From the NCBI GenBank assembly GCA_002344055.1, contig DDTH01000014.1, positions 287,636-351,635 of the forward strand: 64,000 nt of DNA. The letters run 5' to 3'. This document shows, piece by piece, positions 1-7,833 of this stretch. This stretch comes from Sphingomonadales bacterium UBA2369 (GTDB lineage: Bacteria; Pseudomonadota; Alphaproteobacteria; Sphingomonadales; Sphingomonadaceae). Each line of letters begins with the position of its first letter. Positions within the stretch are counted from its first letter, which is position 1. The notes below the pieces were generated by a model. It ran no database searches. It was not told where the DNA came from and saw nothing but the letters and a program-made list of their open reading frames with translations. The position numbers were made by a program, and so were the translations under genes.

Positions 1-385
1 CCGCGGTGGGCACCTGGTGAAAGACGAGACTCGACACCGCCTTGTCGACTTGCAGGTCGAGGGAAGCCGCATCGCGCGCGAACCCCCGGCGCCATTCGAT
101 CTCGACGCCCGCCGCTTCCGCCTTCGCCTGGGCGCGCGCCAGGATCTCCGGATCGGGATCCAATCCGACGACGCGCGCCTGCGGCGCCGCCCGCTTCATT
201 AGGATGGCGAGCGAGCCGGTCCCGCAGCCCACGTCCAGGATGGTCTCGCCGGCGCCGGTCGAGATCTGCGCGAGGAACGCTCCGCGCCATCTTCGCTCGC
301 GGGTCAGCAACCGGACCGTCCCGTCATAGAGCGGGGTCAAAGATCGCCAGCCCAGTGCGGGGACGAAATCGCTGCTTCGTGCCAT
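1..385 (-). CDS. class I SAM-dependent methyltransferase (3' end beyond window)
   Basis: Reading leftward from an ATG at 385, the frame stays open to the window edge (128 codons). It contains the SAM-binding motif I ILDVGCGTGSLAILMKRA near residues 50-67 and the acidic motif II VVGLDPDPEIL that contacts the adenosine ribose. The substrate cannot be told from this part. It sits at the end of a metal/thiol-stress region and has its own MerR-type promoter immediately upstream, so it is probably metal-induced. A GGGAG ribosome site precedes the ATG. The protein is cut by the window edge. Confidence 0.85.
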   Translation of the reverse strand, partial: MARSSDFVPALGWRSLTPLYDGTVRLLTRERRWRGAFLAQISTGAGETILDVGCGTGSLAILMKRAAPQARVVGLDPDPEILARAQAKAEAAGVEIEWRRGFARDAASLDLQVDKAVSSLVFHQVPTA

Positions 386-416
386 ACTGCCACTCCCATC
401 CTCGTAAGCGGCAATC

Positions 417-447
417 CCTATCGTCCCTGTAGCCACTACAAGGTCAA
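417..447 (-). promoter_or_regulatory. MerR-type promoter/operator (copy 1)
   Basis: On the minus strand the -35 box TTGACC (447-442) is followed by a 19-bp spacer carrying the dyad CCTTGTAGTGGCTACAGGG, then a -10 box GATAGG (422-417). Overlong 19-20 bp spacers with a central CTnTAG...CTAnAG dyad are characteristic of promoters untwisted by MerR-family metal sensors. It reads into the methyltransferase at 385. The same arrangement recurs at 3938-3968 and 14214-14244. The rest of 386-580 shows no gene. Confidence 0.75.
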
Positions 448-580
448 TACATGAAAGTCAGGTGATATGGTCCGAGTGCCAAGCGCCACGATCGAGGCGG
501 CGACGTCGGCCACGGGCGCAATGCAGCGACGGCGCGACGCGGGGACGCTGCACCGACGCGAGACGTGAATGCCCTGCAGA

Positions 581-1234
581 TCAGCGGCTGGACGCCTGCA
601 CCTCGGAGCGGATGAGGTCCTCGAGCTGCTGAGGCCCGAAGTCGGTCAATTGGCGGCCGTTGACGTAGAAGGTCGGAGTGCCGCGGATGCCGACGGCCTC
701 GCCATCGGCGACATCCTGCCGGATCGTGGCCGTGACGTCGGGCGAATTCAGCGCGGCGGTGGCCTGCTCGACGTTGAGTCCGGCCGCCGCCGCCGCCGTC
801 CAGGCACTCCGCATGTCGCCATCATGCCATTGCGGCTGGCTCTCGAGCAGGGCTTCCAGCACGGGGACGTAGACGTTCTGCGTCCGCGCCGCCTCCATGA
901 TCCGCACCGCCTCCTCGGAGCCCGGATGGAACGGCGCGTAGCGCAGGACCAGCCGCACGTCGTTCGGGTAGCGGGCCATGATCTCCTTCACCGCCGGATA
1001 CATGGCGCGGCAGGCCTCGCAGGAGGGGTCGAAGAACTCGACGATCGTGACCCGCGCCTCGCGCGGACCGATGATCGGGGAATGCTCCCGGACGAGGCGC
1101 TGCGAGAGCGATTCGCCGAGCGTGGCAGCGGTGATTTCCTTCTCAGGCGCGGACCCGCGGTAGAGGAGGGTGACGGCCGCGAATCCGCCCAGGACGAGGA
1201 TGAGCGCGGCAATGACGATCAGACGTTTGTTCAT
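581..1234 (-). CDS. DsbA-like thiol:disulfide oxidoreductase
   Basis: A 217-residue periplasmic thioredoxin-fold protein. An N-terminal hydrophobic segment (about residues 5-23) acts as signal or anchor. The active site is Cys72-Glu-Ala-Cys75 in VEFFDPSCEACRAM, and a cis-Pro loop lies at GIRGTPTFYVNG. The length and fold match the DsbA/DsbG/ScsC-like family that oxidises or isomerises disulfides in exported proteins. Its ATG overlaps the dsbB stop by four bases (ATGA), so the two are translated together and probably form an oxidase pair. CEAC is not the classical CPHC, so the redox potential cannot be inferred. Confidence 0.88.
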   Translation of the reverse strand: MNKRLIVIAALILVLGGFAAVTLLYRGSAPEKEITAATLGESLSQRLVREHSPIIGPREARVTIVEFFDPSCEACRAMYPAVKEIMARYPNDVRLVLRYAPFHPGSEEAVRIMEAARTQNVYVPVLEALLESQPQWHDGDMRSAWTAAAAAGLNVEQATAALNSPDVTATIRQDVADGEAVGIRGTPTFYVNGRQLTDFGPQQLEDLIRSEVQASSR

Positions 1235-1710
1235 GGATCGGACCTCCGATGGGATAGAGTGATGAGCGCCGCGATCGAGGTGAACGCAGCAAGCGAGATG
1301 AGCGGCAAGGGGATGCCGCCCAGGATCGTCATGCCTTCGCCCGAGCAGGACGGACCAGCGCCGCAGGGTTGGATCGGGCTCGGGATCAGCTTGAGGTAGA
1401 GCAGGCTGTGATATAGGGCGATAAGCCAGCCGAGGATCGCCAGAGGCAGGGCGTAGCGGCCGACCCGCAGGTCACCTGCGAACGCCGCGATGCCCAGTAT
1501 GACCGCCAGCGGAAACATGAAGACGCGCTGGAACCAGCAGAGATTGCAGGGCGCCTGCCCCATCACCTCGCCAATGAATAGGGCGCCGAGGGTGGCCGCA
1601 AGCGCGACCAGCCATGCGGAGAAAAGCCAGACCCAGCCGTCTGAAAAGCCTCCGCTTCGGCGATTCCGGAAACGCATCCCGCGTGCGGGTCGAGATCGAA
1701 AGGACATCAT
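1231..1710 (-). CDS. dsbB: DsbB family disulfide bond formation protein
   Basis: A 159-residue inner-membrane protein with four hydrophobic segments. It carries the two DsbB cysteine pairs: Cys55-Asn-Leu-Cys58 in the first periplasmic loop and Cys116/Cys122 in the second. It would reoxidise the adjacent DsbA-like protein and pass electrons to quinone. The frame stays open upstream to 2043, but that extension is low-complexity and overlaps the previous gene. The ATG at 1710 (or 1707) follows AGGGATGAG and abuts the stop at 1712, so it was chosen. The gene is the fourth of a five-gene operon. Confidence 0.9.
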   Translation of the reverse strand: MMSFRSRPARGMRFRNRRSGGFSDGWVWLFSAWLVALAATLGALFIGEVMGQAPCNLCWFQRVFMFPLAVILGIAAFAGDLRVGRYALPLAILGWLIALYHSLLYLKLIPSPIQPCGAGPSCSGEGMTILGGIPLPLISLAAFTSIAALITLSHRRSDP

Positions 1711-1711
1711 C

Positions 1712-2458
1712 TCATCCCTGGTCGTAGGGCGCGACAGGCTCGCCGGGTTCGGTCGCACCGGCGGGCGCGCCACAACGCCGGTTGGCCGGAACGGCGACAT
1801 CAATCCGCTTCGGGTAGGGCAGATCGAGCCTCGCCATGATGCCGGTGAAGGCGTCGATGCCGACGCCGGCGCCGAGGCGTGGATTGCGCGCCCGCTCCTG
1901 CGCGATCGTGCTGACCCGCCGCTCGGAATAATCATGCGCAGGAAATACGAGGCAGTCCTCGGGCAGGGTGAACAGCTTGGCGTGGACCGACCGGTAGAGC
2001 GTCGCCGCATCGCCATTCTGGAAGTCGGTCCGGCCGCAGCCATCGATCAGCAGTGCATCCCCTGTGAACACCCGGGCACCGCCTGGTTCGGCCAGGACAT
2101 AGCTGTGATGGTCATCCGTGTGTCCGGGCGTGAAGAGCGGCTGCAGCCGGAAGGAACCGACCTCGACCGGCATTCCCTCCCGCACCGGTATGTCGGCGCA
2201 GGACGCACCTGCAGCCGCCGGCACCGCGACCTGGCAGCCGGTCAGGCTGCGCAGGCGGCTCGCGGCCGTGACGTGATCGGCATGGATGTGCGTCTCGAGG
2301 GTGATCGACAAGGTCAGCCCGAGCTCGTGCAACGCCGCGAGATCGCGGTCGGCCGTCTCCAGCACGGGGTCGATCAGGATCGCGCGGCGCGTGTCGGGGC
2401 AGCCGAGCAGATAGGTGTAGGTCGACGAGTCCGGCTCGACCAGCTGGCGAAAGATCAT
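1712..2458 (-). CDS. MBL-fold persulfide dioxygenase (ETHE1-like)
   Basis: A 248-residue metallo-beta-lactamase-fold protein. It has the metal motif THIHADH (residues 56-62), a downstream PGHTDDHHSY histidine and the ETHE1 signature GDALLIDGCGRTDFQ. Members oxidise glutathione persulfide to sulfite using a mononuclear iron. The operon neighbours (peroxiredoxin, CDF transporter, Dsb pair) suggest a role in handling sulfane sulfur or thiol damage caused by soft metals; that link is inference. It has no signal peptide and should be cytoplasmic. The stop lies one base before the dsbB start. Confidence 0.88.
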   Translation of the reverse strand: MIFRQLVEPDSSTYTYLLGCPDTRRAILIDPVLETADRDLAALHELGLTLSITLETHIHADHVTAASRLRSLTGCQVAVPAAAGASCADIPVREGMPVEVGSFRLQPLFTPGHTDDHHSYVLAEPGGARVFTGDALLIDGCGRTDFQNGDAATLYRSVHAKLFTLPEDCLVFPAHDYSERRVSTIAQERARNPRLGAGVGIDAFTGIMARLDLPYPKRIDVAVPANRRCGAPAGATEPGEPVAPYDQG

Positions 2459-2471
2459 ATCCCAACCTCCA

Positions 2472-3278
2472 TCAGTCCAGCGCGACCGCGACGGTGGGCC
2501 GGGCCGAGCGGAACTGCGGCCAGGCCTGCCGGAGCACGCGGATGGCCGAGCGGAAGAACAGGATCGCGATCACGCCGCCCACCAGGATGTCCGGCCAGCC
2601 CGCCTGGAAGGCGTAGACGCCGCCCGCCGCGACGATGACGCCGGTATTGGCGATGACGTCGTTGCGCGAGCATTCGAAGGTGCTCGACATGTTCACGTCC
2701 CGGTTGCGGTAGCGGTAGAGCAGGGCGAGGCAGGCTAGGTTCGCGGCGAGCGCGATCGCGCCGAAAACGCCCATCGTCTGCGCCGTTGGAACGACCCCGC
2801 CGACGAGCTTCAGCACGACCTCGGCGAAGACCCAGATGCCGAACGCGGCGATGATCACGCCCTTGGCGAGCGCCGCGCCGGCACGCCAGCGCAGGCTGCG
2901 CTGCAATGCGTAGAGGCTGAGCATGTAGACCTGCGCGTCGCCGAGCATGTCGACCGAATCCGCCATGAGTGCGGTCGAACGGGCGATGACGCCGGCCGTG
3001 AACTCGGCGGCGAACATAACGAGGTTGATGACGAGGACGATCACCAGCACACGCCGGACATCGGCCTGCGAACCGAGCGCGGCTATCTCCTGCTCCTTGG
3101 CCGAGCAGCAGTCGTCGGCGGCGGTGCCGTGACTGCCGGTGGGCGCCTTCGCAGCCATCACGCTCTCGATCCGTGCGGGCGCGGCGGCGGCATCGGCACA
3201 TCGCAAGGGTTCGGCGCCCGCCGCAAAGGCGTCAGTCGGGCAGCAGCCTCTCGCCGGGTCGCGCGAAGAATCAGTCAC
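2472..3278 (-). CDS. cation diffusion facilitator family transporter, Cys-rich N-terminus
   Basis: A 268-residue inner-membrane protein with about six hydrophobic segments and no long C-terminal cytoplasmic domain. The CDF metal-site positions read DxxxD (ADSVDMLGDA) in the second helix and DxxxN (SRNDVIANTG) in the fifth, differing from the usual HxxxD. The N-terminal extension carries two Cys-Cys pairs (CCPTDA and DDCCSAKEQ) that could bind metal. It starts eight bases inside the peroxiredoxin 3' end, so the two are coupled. It probably exports a divalent metal; the substrate is unknown. An internal Met at codon 41 is an alternative start. Confidence 0.85.
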   Translation of the reverse strand: MTDSSRDPARGCCPTDAFAAGAEPLRCADAAAAPARIESVMAAKAPTGSHGTAADDCCSAKEQEIAALGSQADVRRVLVIVLVINLVMFAAEFTAGVIARSTALMADSVDMLGDAQVYMLSLYALQRSLRWRAGAALAKGVIIAAFGIWVFAEVVLKLVGGVVPTAQTMGVFGAIALAANLACLALLYRYRNRDVNMSSTFECSRNDVIANTGVIVAAGGVYAFQAGWPDILVGGVIAILFFRSAIRVLRQAWPQFRSARPTVAVALD

Positions 3279-3906
3279 GCGGCTGCTCCGTGATGCGGAG
3301 GTAAGGCTTCAGCGCCTTCCAACCGCCGGGAAACTTCTCGCGCGCCTGCTCGTCCGACAGCGATGGGACAATGATCACGTCCTCGCCCTGCCTCCAGTTC
3401 ACAGGCGTCGCGACACTGTGCTTGGCGGTGAGCTGCAGGGAGTCGATCGTGCGGAGGATCTCATCAAAGTTCCGGCCGGTGCTGGCAGGATAGGTGATGC
3501 TGAGCTTCAGCTTCTTGTCGGGTCCGATGACGAAGACCGAGCGGACGGTGAAGGTGTCGTCGGCCTTGGGATGGATCATGCCGTAGAGCGTCGAGATCTT
3601 CCGATCCGGATCGGCGATCAGCGGAAAGTTCAGCGCATGTCCCTGCGTCTCGGCGATGTCGCCGACCCACGCATGGTGGTCCTCGAGCGGATCGACGCTC
3701 AGGCCAGCGACCTTCGTATCGCGCCGGTCGAATTCCGGCTTCAGGCGCGCCACCTCACCCAACTCGGTCGTGCAGACAGGTGTGAAATCCTTCGGGTGGG
3801 AAAAGAGCACCGCCCAGTGATCGCCGATCCAATCGTGGAAGCGGATCGGTCCATCGGTGGTCTCGGCGACGAAATCCGGCGCCGTGTCTCCGAGCTGCAA
3901 CGTCAC
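3271..3906 (-). CDS. 1-Cys peroxiredoxin (Prx6/AhpC-TSA family)
   Basis: A 211-residue cytoplasmic peroxidase. It has the peroxidatic motif SHPKDFTPVCTTELGEVARL, with the Prx6-type sequence around the catalytic Cys, and a long C-terminal domain typical of 1-Cys Prx proteins (about 210-220 residues). The frame is open upstream to 4077, but the MerR-type promoter at 3938-3968 lies within that extension. The GTG at 3906 follows AGGAG with six-base spacing, so it was chosen. It is the first gene of the operon Prx-CDF-persulfide dioxygenase-DsbB-DsbA and is predicted to be metal-induced. Confidence 0.9.
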   Translation of the reverse strand: MTLQLGDTAPDFVAETTDGPIRFHDWIGDHWAVLFSHPKDFTPVCTTELGEVARLKPEFDRRDTKVAGLSVDPLEDHHAWVGDIAETQGHALNFPLIADPDRKISTLYGMIHPKADDTFTVRSVFVIGPDKKLKLSITYPASTGRNFDEILRTIDSLQLTAKHSVATPVNWRQGEDVIIVPSLSDEQAREKFPGGWKALKPYLRITEQPRD

Positions 3907-3937
3907 TTTCCTCTCCTTCGCTTCTCTGAATGATCGA

Positions 3938-3968
3938 CTCATCGGCCCTGTAGTGGCTACAAGGTCAA
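3938..3968 (-). promoter_or_regulatory. MerR-type promoter/operator (copy 2)
   Basis: The minus-strand -35 box TTGACC (3968-3963), a 19-bp spacer with the dyad CCTTGTAGCCACTACAGGG, and a -10 box GATGAG (3943-3938). The -35 box overlaps the stop codon of the upstream P-type ATPase gene. It would start the peroxiredoxin operon about 25 bases before its GTG. The dyad is almost identical to copies 1 and 3, implying one shared MerR-family regulator. Activation by a metal or thiol signal is inference. Confidence 0.78.
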
Positions 3969-6472
3969 GACCTTTGTGATTGGCGGCGGGCGCCGGTTCT
4001 GTCGCGATAGGCGAGCAGGCGCAGGGCATTCGTGACCACGAGCAGCGTCGAGCCCTCGTGCACCGCGACCGCGGCACCGATCCCCAGACCGAAGATCGTG
4101 GAGGGCACCAGGACCGCGACGATGCCGAGGCTGACGAACACGTTCTGCAGGATGATGCCGCGCGTGCGGCGGCTGAGGCCTACCGCGAAGGGCAGGTGCG
4201 ACAGGTCGTCCGCCATGAGCGCGACATCGGCCGTCTCCAGGGCGACATCGCTGCCGGCCGCGCCCATCGCGATGCCGACGGTCGCGCTGGCCATGGCCGG
4301 CGCATCGTTGACGCCGTCGCCGACCATCGCGACCCTGCCCTCGGCCGCCAGCCGTCGGATCGCCGCGACCTTGTCCTCCGGCATCAGATCGCCCCAGGCC
4401 TCGTCAAGCCCGACATCCTTCGCGATGGCCTCCGCGACCTTCTGGTGATCCCCCGAGATCATGATCATGCGCTTGATGCCGATCTCGTGCAGGCGCCTGA
4501 GCGCCGCCTTCGCGGCCTCGCGCGGCGTGTCCATCAGACCGATCGCGCCAAGATCCCGATCGCCCTTGCGGACCACCATGGTCGTGCGCCCGGCGTCCCG
4601 CAGCCGTGCGATGGCCCCTACGGCGTCCGGGCCCAGCGCGGGGATGCCATCCACGCCGAACATCTCCGCCTTGCCGATCCAGACGGTCTCGCCCTCGACG
4701 GTGGCGACGACGCCGCGCCCAGTGAGGCTCTTGAGGCCGCTGGCCTCGGGAACGGCCTGATCGCCAAGCCGCTGCCGCCCGTCCTTCACGATCGCCTGGG
4801 CCAGAGGGTGATCGCTCAGCGCCTCGACCGCCACCGCGACACGCAGCAATTCGTCTTCGCCGGCGCCGTTCGCGGGGACCACATCGGTGATGCGCGGACG
4901 GCCTTCCGTCAGCGTGCCCGTCTTGTCGAACGCAATCGCGGTCAGCGAGCCCAGATTCTCCAAGGGAGCACCACCCTTGACGAGGACGCCGCCACGCGCC
5001 GCGCGCGCCACCCCTGAAAGCACCGCGCTGGGCGTCGCGATCGCAAGCGCGCACGGGCTGGCCGCAACCAGCACCGCCATGGCGCGATAGAAGCTGTCGC
5101 GGAAAGGCTCGTCGACGACCACCCATGCGAAGAGCAGCAGGAAGGCGAGGGCCAGGACGGCCGGCACGAACACCCGCTCGAATTTGTCGGTGAAGCGCTG
5201 CGTCGGCGACTTCTGCGTCTCCGCCTCGCTCACCATCTTCACGACCTTGGCGAGCGCGCTCTCGCTGGACCGGCGCGTCACCTCGATCTCGATCGCCGCG
5301 CCGCCATTGATCGTGCCCGCGAACACGCGGCTCTGGGCATCGACGGCGTCGGGCCGAGCACGCGCCGCCGCGGCATCCTCCACCGGCACCTTGTCGACCG
5401 GAATGCTCTCGCCGGTCACCGGTGCCTGATTGATCGCGCTCGCGCCCTTCACGACGAAGCCATCGGCCGGAAGCCGCTCGTTCGGCCGGACGATAACGAT
5501 GTCCCCGATCACGAGTTCTTCCACTGGAATCTCGGACGCCTGACCATCGCGGCGCACCGTTGCGCGCTCGGGAGCGAGTTCGGCCAGGGCCTCGATCGCC
5601 CGCTTGGCACGGCCCATTGCGTAGTGTTCGAGCGCATGGCCAAGGCTGAACAGGAACAGCAGCAGCGCGCCTTCCGCCCAGGCGCCGAGCGCCGCCGCAC
5701 CAGCCGCGGCCACCAGCATCAGGGTGTCGATCTCGAACTTCCTGAGCCTCAGATTGTCGATCGCCTCACGCAGCGTGAAGAAGCCGCCGAAGAAGTAGGC
5801 TGTGACGTAGAGGGCGGTGGGCAGCCAAGCTGGCAACCCGCTCGCGAAGGTCTCGATCAGAAACCCGGCACCGAGCAGGGCGCCGCAGGTCAGTGCGAAG
5901 ATCAGCTCCGTGTTCGGTCCGAGAAACGCGCCGTGCGAATGGTCGTGGCCGTCGCCTTTCCCGTGCTTGCCACTCTCGTGAGCATGGCTGCCCGGCGCAT
6001 CGACACCACCCGCATGGTCGCCGGCATCGGCGCGGGTCACGCTCAGCTTGCCGAGCGCGGTCGCGAGCGCATTCTCGTCGATCTGCCGCCGATCATATTC
6101 TATCTGCACGACGCCTGCGGCGCTGGCATCCGCCTGCATCACGCCGACCGTCGCGTAGAGCGCCCGCTCCACTGTCCGCGCGCGGCGTTCGTGGGAGATG
6201 CCGCGAACCTGCCAGAGCGCGTGGCCGTAGCGCTCGCTGAGCTCCGCGCCGGCGGCGCCGGCGATCTCCCGCAGGCGAGGCAACGGCAACATCGCCGCAT
6301 CGAAATGGATGCATAGTTGGGCAGGCGCACCATCCGATGCCGGCTCGACATGCACGTGGTCGACGCCTGGCCTCCCGCCAAGCGTCGCGAGAAGCCGATC
6401 GACGCAGGCGTCGCCGGCGTGAGGCAGGTCCGGAAGGACAAGCGGGATGTCGAGCCTGAGCTTCTCGGTCAT
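3965..6472 (-). CDS. P1B-4-type heavy metal translocating ATPase
   Basis: An 835-residue inner-membrane metal pump. The N-terminus has two HMA-like folds lacking CxxC, then a His-rich tract at 162-180 (GSHAHESGKHGKGDGHDHSH). It has the actuator TGES at 353-356, the transmembrane Ser-Pro-Cys motif at 472-474, the phosphorylated Asp516 in DKTGT and GDGVNDAPA. HEGST at 805-809 lies in the last helix pair. SPC plus HEG(G/S)T marks subgroup P1B-4, associated with Co, Zn, Cd or Fe rather than Cu. It is the last gene of the czc-led series and probably pumps cytosolic divalent metal to the periplasm. Confidence 0.93.
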   Translation of the reverse strand: MTEKLRLDIPLVLPDLPHAGDACVDRLLATLGGRPGVDHVHVEPASDGAPAQLCIHFDAAMLPLPRLREIAGAAGAELSERYGHALWQVRGISHERRARTVERALYATVGVMQADASAAGVVQIEYDRRQIDENALATALGKLSVTRADAGDHAGGVDAPGSHAHESGKHGKGDGHDHSHGAFLGPNTELIFALTCGALLGAGFLIETFASGLPAWLPTALYVTAYFFGGFFTLREAIDNLRLRKFEIDTLMLVAAAGAAALGAWAEGALLLFLFSLGHALEHYAMGRAKRAIEALAELAPERATVRRDGQASEIPVEELVIGDIVIVRPNERLPADGFVVKGASAINQAPVTGESIPVDKVPVEDAAAARARPDAVDAQSRVFAGTINGGAAIEIEVTRRSSESALAKVVKMVSEAETQKSPTQRFTDKFERVFVPAVLALAFLLLFAWVVVDEPFRDSFYRAMAVLVAASPCALAIATPSAVLSGVARAARGGVLVKGGAPLENLGSLTAIAFDKTGTLTEGRPRITDVVPANGAGEDELLRVAVAVEALSDHPLAQAIVKDGRQRLGDQAVPEASGLKSLTGRGVVATVEGETVWIGKAEMFGVDGIPALGPDAVGAIARLRDAGRTTMVVRKGDRDLGAIGLMDTPREAAKAALRRLHEIGIKRMIMISGDHQKVAEAIAKDVGLDEAWGDLMPEDKVAAIRRLAAEGRVAMVGDGVNDAPAMASATVGIAMGAAGSDVALETADVALMADDLSHLPFAVGLSRRTRGIILQNVFVSLGIVAVLVPSTIFGLGIGAAVAVHEGSTLLVVTNALRLLAYRDRTGARRQSQRS

Positions 6473-6521
6473 GCGTCTGCCTTCCTATCCGAAGTGGTCG
6501 GGGATCTGGATGCGGCCACCA

Positions 6522-7043
6522 CTATTTTGCTCTCCGCCGTTCCACGCGACTGCGCCTGCGGCGCTGAATTCGATTTCCACGATTGGGGCCGACCGCGCTC
6601 GCCTTCGCCCCTCGATCGCCCCCGAGAAATCGTCGTGCCAGCAGACCGTCGAACAATTCCATGCTCGCCCTGATGCGGCTTCTGGATATCGCGCCGACGG
6701 CCGAGCCCAGAAGCCCGCTCATCCTCGTGCGGTGGGTGAGGAGCGATCCGTCTGGAATGGGTTCGATCTCAAAGATCTCGCGGCTGGCGAAGATGGACGG
6801 CATGCCGATGCGCCATTCGAGGCGGCTGGGCGCAACACAGTCGACGATCTCGGCCTCCGTGTTGAGCCACCGTGGCGAATTGAGCCCATAGCGGCGCGAA
6901 TAGGCGATCTCCGCGCCGAGCTCGGCCGTGCCTTCCAGGCGCAGCAGGGGATGCCAGCGTTCGTATTCGGAAAAGGCCGTCAGCATGGCCCAGACCCTCT
7001 CGGGAGCGGCGGACAATTCGACGGTGGTGAGAATCTCAGTCAT
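6522..7043 (-). CDS. SRPBCC (START/Bet v1-like) family protein
   Basis: A 173-residue predicted soluble protein. It has the hallmark N-terminus of polyketide-cyclase-like SRPBCC proteins (TVELSAAPERVWAMLTAFSEYERWHPL) and a long C-terminal helix. The family binds hydrophobic ligands in a deep cavity. The Arg/Lys-rich tail (last about 20 residues) looks less conserved. It lies between the small CDF gene and the P-type ATPase in the same orientation. SRPBCC genes are common beside metal operons, but a specific role cannot be read from the sequence. Confidence 0.75.
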   Translation of the reverse strand: MTEILTTVELSAAPERVWAMLTAFSEYERWHPLLRLEGTAELGAEIAYSRRYGLNSPRWLNTEAEIVDCVAPSRLEWRIGMPSIFASREIFEIEPIPDGSLLTHRTRMSGLLGSAVGAISRSRIRASMELFDGLLARRFLGGDRGAKASAVGPNRGNRIQRRRRSRVERRRAK

Positions 7044-7128
7044 GACGAACTCCCTTGCGAGTCGACAGCACGGCGTTGCGTCGGCTGGGCGGACTGCGAC
7101 ACGACCGCCCGCTCACGGCGTAGGCGGC

Positions 7129-7728
7129 TCATCGCGGAGCCTTCCCCACGCCGGCCTCGGCGCGGGCGTCGCGAAGGATTTCGAAGCCGCCCTTGATCGC
7201 GATGACCGCCGTGGCGAAGCCGACCAGCAGGTCCGGCCAGTTCTGCCCGAGCCAAAGCACGAGCGCGCCGGCGACCAGAATGCCGCCGTTCGAGATGAAG
7301 TCGTTGAAGCTGAAAGTGGTGGCCGCGCGAAGATTGACGTCAGGCTTCTTTATCCGTTGCAGCAGGCGCAGGCAGAGATAGTTCACGGCGGCCGCGACAG
7401 CCGACATCGCCATCATCGTCGGGCCCAGCGGTTCGCTACCGTAGAGATAGCGCCGCCCGACATCGAAGAGGATGCCGACCGCGAACAGCAGCAGCATGAT
7501 CCCCGACGCCGTCGCCGCGCGGGTCTTCCAGATCTGGCCATGGCTGAGCGCGACGAGGCTCAGGGCGTAGACCGCTGTGTCGGAAAGATTATCGACCCCG
7601 TTCGCGATCAGCGCGCTGGAATCACCCAGTGCGCCGGTCACGAAGAATGCGGTGGCGATCGCCGCGTTGAGCAGCAGCACGACCCACAGGGTTCGCCGCT
7701 CCAGCGCGATGTCCGGCTTGCCGGTCAT
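7129..7728 (-). CDS. small cation diffusion facilitator (no C-terminal domain)
   Basis: A 199-residue membrane protein with about six hydrophobic segments, ending soon after the last helix, so it lacks the cytoplasmic dimerisation domain. The metal-site motifs are DxxxD (NGVDNLSDTAVY) and DxxxN (SFNDFISNGG), the same unusual pattern as the CDF protein at 2472-3278, so the two belong to one subfamily. It follows czcA in the same direction and probably helps export Co, Zn or Cd. The start ATG at 7728 leaves about 105 bases to the end of czcA in which no gene is seen. Confidence 0.83.
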   Translation of the reverse strand: MTGKPDIALERRTLWVVLLLNAAIATAFFVTGALGDSSALIANGVDNLSDTAVYALSLVALSHGQIWKTRAATASGIMLLLFAVGILFDVGRRYLYGSEPLGPTMMAMSAVAAAVNYLCLRLLQRIKKPDVNLRAATTFSFNDFISNGGILVAGALVLWLGQNWPDLLVGFATAVIAIKGGFEILRDARAEAGVGKAPR

Positions 7729-7833
7729 GATCGCGGTGCCACCGGCGTGTCGGTGTCGCAGTGGGTGGAGAGACGCCGGCCCGTTGCCGGACCGACGCCT
7801 CCCGCTTGCAGGTGGCAGGGGGAGCTTGCCACC

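Noticed and set aside
1711..2043. N-terminal extension of the dsbB frame to 2043
   Set aside because: It lies entirely within the persulfide dioxygenase gene in another frame, lacks membrane-protein character, and a good start with ribosome site exists at 1710.
3907..4077. Longer peroxiredoxin start at 4077 or 3943
   Set aside because: The MerR-type promoter at 3938-3968 lies inside this extension, and GTG 3906 has an ideal ribosome site and matches the family N-terminus.
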